A DNA stretch of 64,000 bases from Zygnema cylindricum (taxonomy: Eukaryota; Streptophyta; Zygnematophyceae; Zygnematales; Zygnemataceae): positions 62,001-126,000 of the forward strand of contig JBBHKE010001438.1 in the NCBI GenBank assembly GCA_037447655.1, in the 5' to 3' direction. Within the stretch, counting starts at the first letter, position 1, and every line of letters begins with the position of its first letter. Below are positions 59,890 through 64,000 of this stretch, piece by piece. Below the pieces are notes generated by a model, which did not search any database, was not told where the DNA came from, and worked only from the letters and a program-made list of their open reading frames with translations. The translations under genes and the position numbers were made by a program.

Positions 59890-61601
59890 CTAAACCAGAG
59901 GAGATCCCTTGACATACTCCGTGAGAGCCAGAGCCACCAATCCCAACATTGTCGCTCTTCCGTTCAACATTTCCGCCTTCGAAGTGAAGATCCCTCGAAT
60001 TCCTCCGGATCGAGCATCCAGAGTATTTCCCTGAAAGAGAGGCACCAGAGAGGCTGCGGAGAAGAGGGATACCGCAAACACGAACCAGCTCTCTGAAGCG
60101 GCATTCGCCTGCTGGCGGCTCAGGGGAGCTCCAGTGGCGGCCTCGACTGCCAAAGCAGTCACTTTTGAGATTCAGAAATAGTGGCCATAGGATCGATCAA
60201 TTACTAGACAGGAAGCTAAGGAAAACAAATCTCTATATGAGAAAGCAAGGCTTAATTACTGAGCAAAGAAGGAAGATAAATTAATGACACGACAAAATAA
60301 GCACTCAGTGCAAAAATAGCAGTAGGGAAAAAATTGGAGAGAATCATTCATTAGATTGATGATTAATTTTCAATGTGAGCATGAGTACATTTTATATGTG
60401 TAGGTGACGTAAGTCCTACGCTACTTGACTTTCACCTAAAGAAGTACAATCATAACTTGTGACCTACGTAATCAAATCAATGGTCACAATTTACTACATG
60501 ACATTCACTCAAAATCCGCCACACTTAAACTTGTCGTACGATACAAGTAGACGACTACGTTTCACCAAAACTTGACGTCTATGCAAAGATTGTTTGACGT
60601 CTAATCAAATCTAACTTGAGGTCTACGCAAATGTACCTTCACGTCTACATACAGGTACTCTATTGTACCGCATCTATTCAACCGTTCAAATACCTAACAG
60701 GACTCCGGTTGATTCATTCGCACGTCACATTAACTTCTCTCTCACGTAACCTTGACTTACTTTGACTTCTGGTCATTTGCAAGAAATGGACACAGAATTC
60801 TAACAGTCACAAATCCCACCATGGCCAGACGACCGTTGATGGTCGCAGGGCCACTGCCTCCGAAGGAGAAGACGTCCATAACTGTGGTAGGAGCCTGGCG
60901 AGGTGAGGAGAGAGTAGCAGATTTTAGGCGTTAGAGAGACAACCATCTGGTAATGAAGTAGAAGTCATCAAATGGGCATGGGTTCTGTGTACTAAGATAC
61001 AGCTCATAATTTTACATAATTATTTTAAGGTCAGCCATGGCTAAAAGAGGGGTGGAAGTCCACCTTCTTCGATGGTGCAGGAGCAGGAGCAGCAGGAATG
61101 ACAGGTGTCTTGATAGGAATGGCAGTTGAATTCTTGGTCTGTGACAAATGAAGACACAAATTTGATTAGCTTTATCACATTCTCAACGGATGGCATAAGT
61201 GGCCTAAGGTTATTTCTTCCATAAATTTATTTGCTGACCACCTATCTTAGTCTAAATATTACCCAGTGCTCACCAGATTCACAATTTCCACAAATAGTCG
61301 TTAAATTATCGAGTCTAAACATTTCTCAGACAGAGACTAGATGAGATTGTGACCACATTCTACCTCTTATCCATTTCCTCCCTCACTAACCCCATGTCCC
61401 ACACCCTTAGCCACACCCACCTCAGCCTCACAACGCACTCCCATCTTCTTGCCTCCTTGTGGAAAACTGACAATGGTGGCTTTCCTAAGAGAAGACTTGT
61501 GGAAGACTGACAATGGTGGCTTTCCTAAGAGAAGAGCTGCCAGGTGGCAGTATGGAGAAAGTCTTAGCAACTGCAGGAGAGAAGGCAACCATGGCGGCCA
61601 T
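59890..61601 (-). pseudogene. ELIP: ELIP-D, early light-induced protein pseudogene
   Basis: Same three-exon plan as ELIP-A: exon 1 61601-61421, exon 2 61138-61064 (25 codons, TKNSTAIPIKTPVIPAAP...) and exon 3 60894-59890. Three lesions are visible. A 40-bp tandem duplication in exon 1 (units about 61457-61496 and 61497-61536) shifts the frame and creates a TAG at 61485-61487 after 38 codons. A 641-bp insertion splits helix 1 of exon 3 between GFV and TALAVEAATG. The first chlorophyll-ligand glutamate is Ala (PATINGRLAM instead of PETINGRLAM). Without the duplication exon 1 would be 141 bp, in frame. Helix 3 (KAEMLNGRATMLGL) and the end TEYVKGSPLV remain. Exon 2 length and the exon 1 end (RCEAE) tie it to ELIP-A rather than B or C. 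Confidence 0.88.
60163..60810 (-). mobile_element. Insertion in ELIP-D exon 3, possible solo LTR
   Basis: A 641-bp sequence (60163-60803) absent from the other ELIPs, bordered by a direct repeat CAGTCAC (60156-60162 and 60804-60810). On the minus strand it can be read as starting TGTTAGAATTC after a 5-bp duplication GTGAC, with a TATAAAA-like motif inside, which suits a solo LTR. Its other end (CTCAAAA) does not show the expected terminal CA, so the class is uncertain. Internal ACGTCTACGCAAA-type repeats occur at 60560-60650. Reading GT...AG across it would not restore the frame. Confidence 0.6.
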
Positions 61602-62181
61602 ATTCTATGAACCAGCTGGATTATTTGAACTTTGGTGGAAGTGATAATAACAGATGATAGCTTCTCCGAGGCTGAACAAGAAAAGTGTATGAAAGGAGTG
61701 TGTAAAAATGTTAAGGGAAATAGAGGAATGTCGAGCACTTAAATATGGTGAGAGTTTTCACTTTATATAGCGGGCCTCGACTTTGTCGTTGAATCTGAGA
61801 ACCGACAGGCTCGCACCACGTCGTCTGGCTTCTTCTGGTTGGTTAAAAGATCCTGACCGTTACGTGGCACAGCGCAGGCTCGCTAACGACATTTCTTTCC
61901 CCTCTCTTCGAAACTTTGAACTACAGTACAGTACTTTGTGGCTCTTGTTCTCTCGAGCTCATCCGTACATTTTCCCGCAAGTAAATACTTTTTGTCGGCC
62001 ACCGACAAAGGGATCTTTCTTCACCGACTTTTGAAGATCGTTTCCGCGAAGACAGGACCACCAGAAAGCGCGCCACGTCAAAGCATATCAAAAATATCCA
62101 TACGGCGGGCTCGTGCCGCCTGTAATTCTGTGTGGTCCCTGGTTCCCCGGCGCCATCACTTTTTGTTGCGAAATAAAAAAA
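61602..62181 (-). other. Former upstream region of ELIP-D
   Basis: Contains a TATA-like TTTATATAGC near 61761 on the plus strand and an ACGTG core at 61862, but no perfect CACGTG, unlike the promoters of the intact copies. No other gene is recognised; the open frames on both strands at 61783-62232 have no known domain. Confidence 0.35.
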
Positions 62182-63020
62182 GGGAATTGCTAATCGAAGA
62201 GACGATTTTTGCTGTGCGTAGGTAGTTGTCAAAAATTGTACATTTGAAGTACAGTTTCGTACAATCTACGTACCTTTGATTTTACATTTGACGGTCAATC
62301 CGTCGAACAACTTTGACTGGCGAAATATTGTAACGGCGGTTAAAAAACTGTCGCGCTTGCGAACGTCGACCGTCATAAAAATAAAAATAATTCACACGGC
62401 CGGCGCAGGTTTACTGTAACAAAACTGCGGCAGCCACATATAAATAAAATGGTTGCGCGCAGGTAGTTCACACACATTTGACTTAGTCGCAAAAATGAAA
62501 TCTACTCGCGAACCGGAACACTAAACCCGTGAAGTACGTTCTGTAGAGGTGTTGATTCGTAAATAGTGTGACTTCATTTGGTCGCGCTTGACGACGCGTC
62601 ATTTTAGTTTCATCGATATTTAAAAGCGGGTACGCTTTTTTTATTTTGTACTAAGTTTATTTTGTTTCTTACGAGTTCATACATGTTGTACGTCGTCCTT
62701 TAATTTGTGTCAGCGTCCAAGTCAAATGTCAGTGTGAACTACCTGCGCTCAGCCATTTTATTTATATTTGGCTGCCGCAGTTTTGTTACAGTAAACCTGC
62801 GCCGGCCGTGTGATTTTTTTTTTTTTATGACGGTCGACGTTCGCAAGTGCGACACTTTTTTAACCGCCGTTACAATATTCCGCCGTCAAAGTTGTTCGAC
62901 GGATTGACCGTCTAACTTGAACTTAAAGGTACGTAGCTTGTACAAAATTGTACTTCAAATGTACAATTTCTGACAACTACCTGCGCGCAGCAAAAATAGT
63001 CTCCGCGATTAGCAATTCCC
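62182..63020. mobile_element. Foldback element with ~330-bp inverted arms (Mutator-like)
   Basis: The left arm (62182-about 62510, starting GGGAATTGCTAATCG) and right arm (about 62695-63020, ending CGATTAGCAATTCCC) are inverted repeats around about 185 bp. Conserved blocks include CAACTACCTGCGCGCAG and GTCAAAGTTGTTCGACGGAT. Both sides are flanked by TAAAAAAA (62174-62181 and 63021-63028), an 8-bp direct repeat, although low-complexity. Long TIRs suggest a non-autonomous Mutator-like element. A right-arm copy lies at 1336-1806. Confidence 0.65.
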
Positions 63021-63342
63021 TAAAAAAATTATTGCTGTTACTATTGTATCGTGGCTGTACTGTACTGTGTACTGTACTGGAGGTAACGAGGTTCCGAAAC
63101 TGTACGGTGACATATACTTCCATTCTGAGCGGTTCGGCCTAGCCTTGAAATCGGTACGAGACAAACTAAACGGTCCCATATCGGTTTCAGAAATCTGGAA
63201 TAGAATCGAACCGCAGAAATATTTGTTTTTTAATATATTGCCGGATCTGAACCGAGCCATGCCGAACCTGGCCAAATTTTACGCATGACGCTGAAAAATA
63301 CGTACTCTGACGTCAAGCAGGCTGACGCCAAAAACTTGGAGG
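63021..63342. other. Spacer with TGTAC motifs
   Basis: Contains TGTACTGTACTGTGTACTGT (63056 on) and a short open frame (63067-63288) without recognisable domain. Confidence 0.3.
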
Positions 63343-63840
63343 TTTTGAACCATAGTTGTTCAAATCGCGCGATTTTTTCCTTTTTTACGATTAAAACGTA
63401 TAATTCGTGACTTTTGAATAAATCGGAAAAAAACGTGATGTACTTTCTGTCCGGTAAACTGAACGGAGAATTTACGGAAACTGTACGGTATTTACAGTAA
63501 ATGTACGGTTTTGTACCATAAAAGTACGAAATTTGTCTAAAAGATACGTTGCACTTCGTAGTACTTTCTGTCCGGTAAACTGAACAGAAATTTAACGGTA
63601 AACGTACGAATCTATACCAAAAGTGTACGGACTATGACGAAAAGTGACGGGAACTGTACGAAAAATGTACAAACTGCGGGATATGTACAATTTATTTTTG
63701 TTTACATGTACGGAATAGTACGGACGAAAATTCATTAACGATTTTTACGATTTTTTCAAAAGGTTCAATGCGTTTGTTACGTATAATTCGTCACGATTAA
63801 ATCGTTCGCACTAAACGCCGTGAACAACTATGATTTGAAC
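63343..63840. mobile_element. ~0.5-kb inverted-repeat element, class unknown
   Basis: TTTTGAACCATAGTTGTTCA at the left is mirrored by TGAACAACTATGATTTGAAC at the right, followed inward by ACGTATAATTCGTSAC-type blocks on both sides (63399 and 63779). The interior has two direct repeats of GTACTTTCTGTCCGGTAAAC (63439 and 63561) and many GTACGG motifs. No target duplication was found. Confidence 0.5.
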
Positions 63841-64000
63841 TATAAAATTTTACAAAAATATTCGTATTGTAAGCATACTTTACAGTCATTATTCCTGCTT
63901 GAACAGTACGGTGAAGTTACAGCTTTAACTTTTTGAGCCCTTCATCCGTACATAATGTTCCTTCGTCTGAATCTCTGACCAGATATTTTCAGTGACGCGG

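Noticed and set aside
60155-60811. The ELIP-D insertion as a normal intron
   Set aside because: GT...AG choices at its edges remove one base too many and create a stop; the 7-bp direct repeat marks an insertion.
1-64000. CRISPR arrays, rRNA genes, prokaryotic operons or phage modules
   Set aside because: No spaced identical repeats, rRNA-like blocks or compact co-directional gene runs; spliced genes and plant transposons indicate nuclear DNA.

Overview
The window looks like a nuclear chromosome segment from a land plant, probably a non-seed plant such as a bryophyte. The evidence is spliced genes with GT-AG introns for a SEUSS-type co-regulator and for early light-induced proteins (ELIPs). 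The ELIPs have plastid-targeting-like N-termini. The rest is long AT-rich, transposon-filled spacer. I cannot name the species. One 10-N assembly gap lies at 4246-4255.

Layout. (1) 1-11 kb is transposon-derived: a 1.44-kb tandem duplication with a 29-bp minisatellite, and several non-autonomous DNA transposons with readable ends. (2) 11.1-12.6 kb is a Gln-rich coding stretch of about 490 codons broken only by small indels; two possible downstream exons (14.6 and 16.4 kb) may or may not belong to it. (3) 17.6-25.4 kb is a dense nest of transposons, with up to three nested levels. (4) 26.2-34.9 kb is a nine-exon SEUSS-like (LIM-domain-binding family) gene with a very long glycine-rich last exon; its N-terminal exon is not resolved. 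(5) 36.7-38.3 kb holds a second 29-bp minisatellite and a broken retroelement ORF end. (6) 40.5-61.6 kb is an ELIP cluster: ELIP-A (-) and ELIP-B (+) diverge from a 1-kb G-box-rich promoter, ELIP-C (-) is an inverted copy of ELIP-B, and ELIP-D (-) is a pseudogene. Pyrimidine-rich tracts lie between B and C. (7) 52.3-58.0 kb, inside the cluster, is a 5.7-kb hAT transposon with matching ends, an 8-bp target duplication and a decayed BED/hAT transposase. Two 0.46-kb elements at 22-23 kb look like its internal-deletion derivatives. (8) 62.2-63.9 kb holds a long-TIR foldback element and another small inverted-repeat element.

How it works together. The functional content is one nuclear co-regulator and a small amplified family of thylakoid photoprotection proteins with stress/light-type promoter boxes. 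The remaining sequence records repeated insertion of TTA/TAA-duplicating (PIF/Harbinger-like), TA-duplicating (mariner/Stowaway-like), hAT-like and Mutator-like elements. No operons, CRISPR arrays, rRNA genes or intact tRNA genes were seen. No clearly new biological system was found; the strongest observations are the ELIP cluster architecture and the hAT parent/derivative set.
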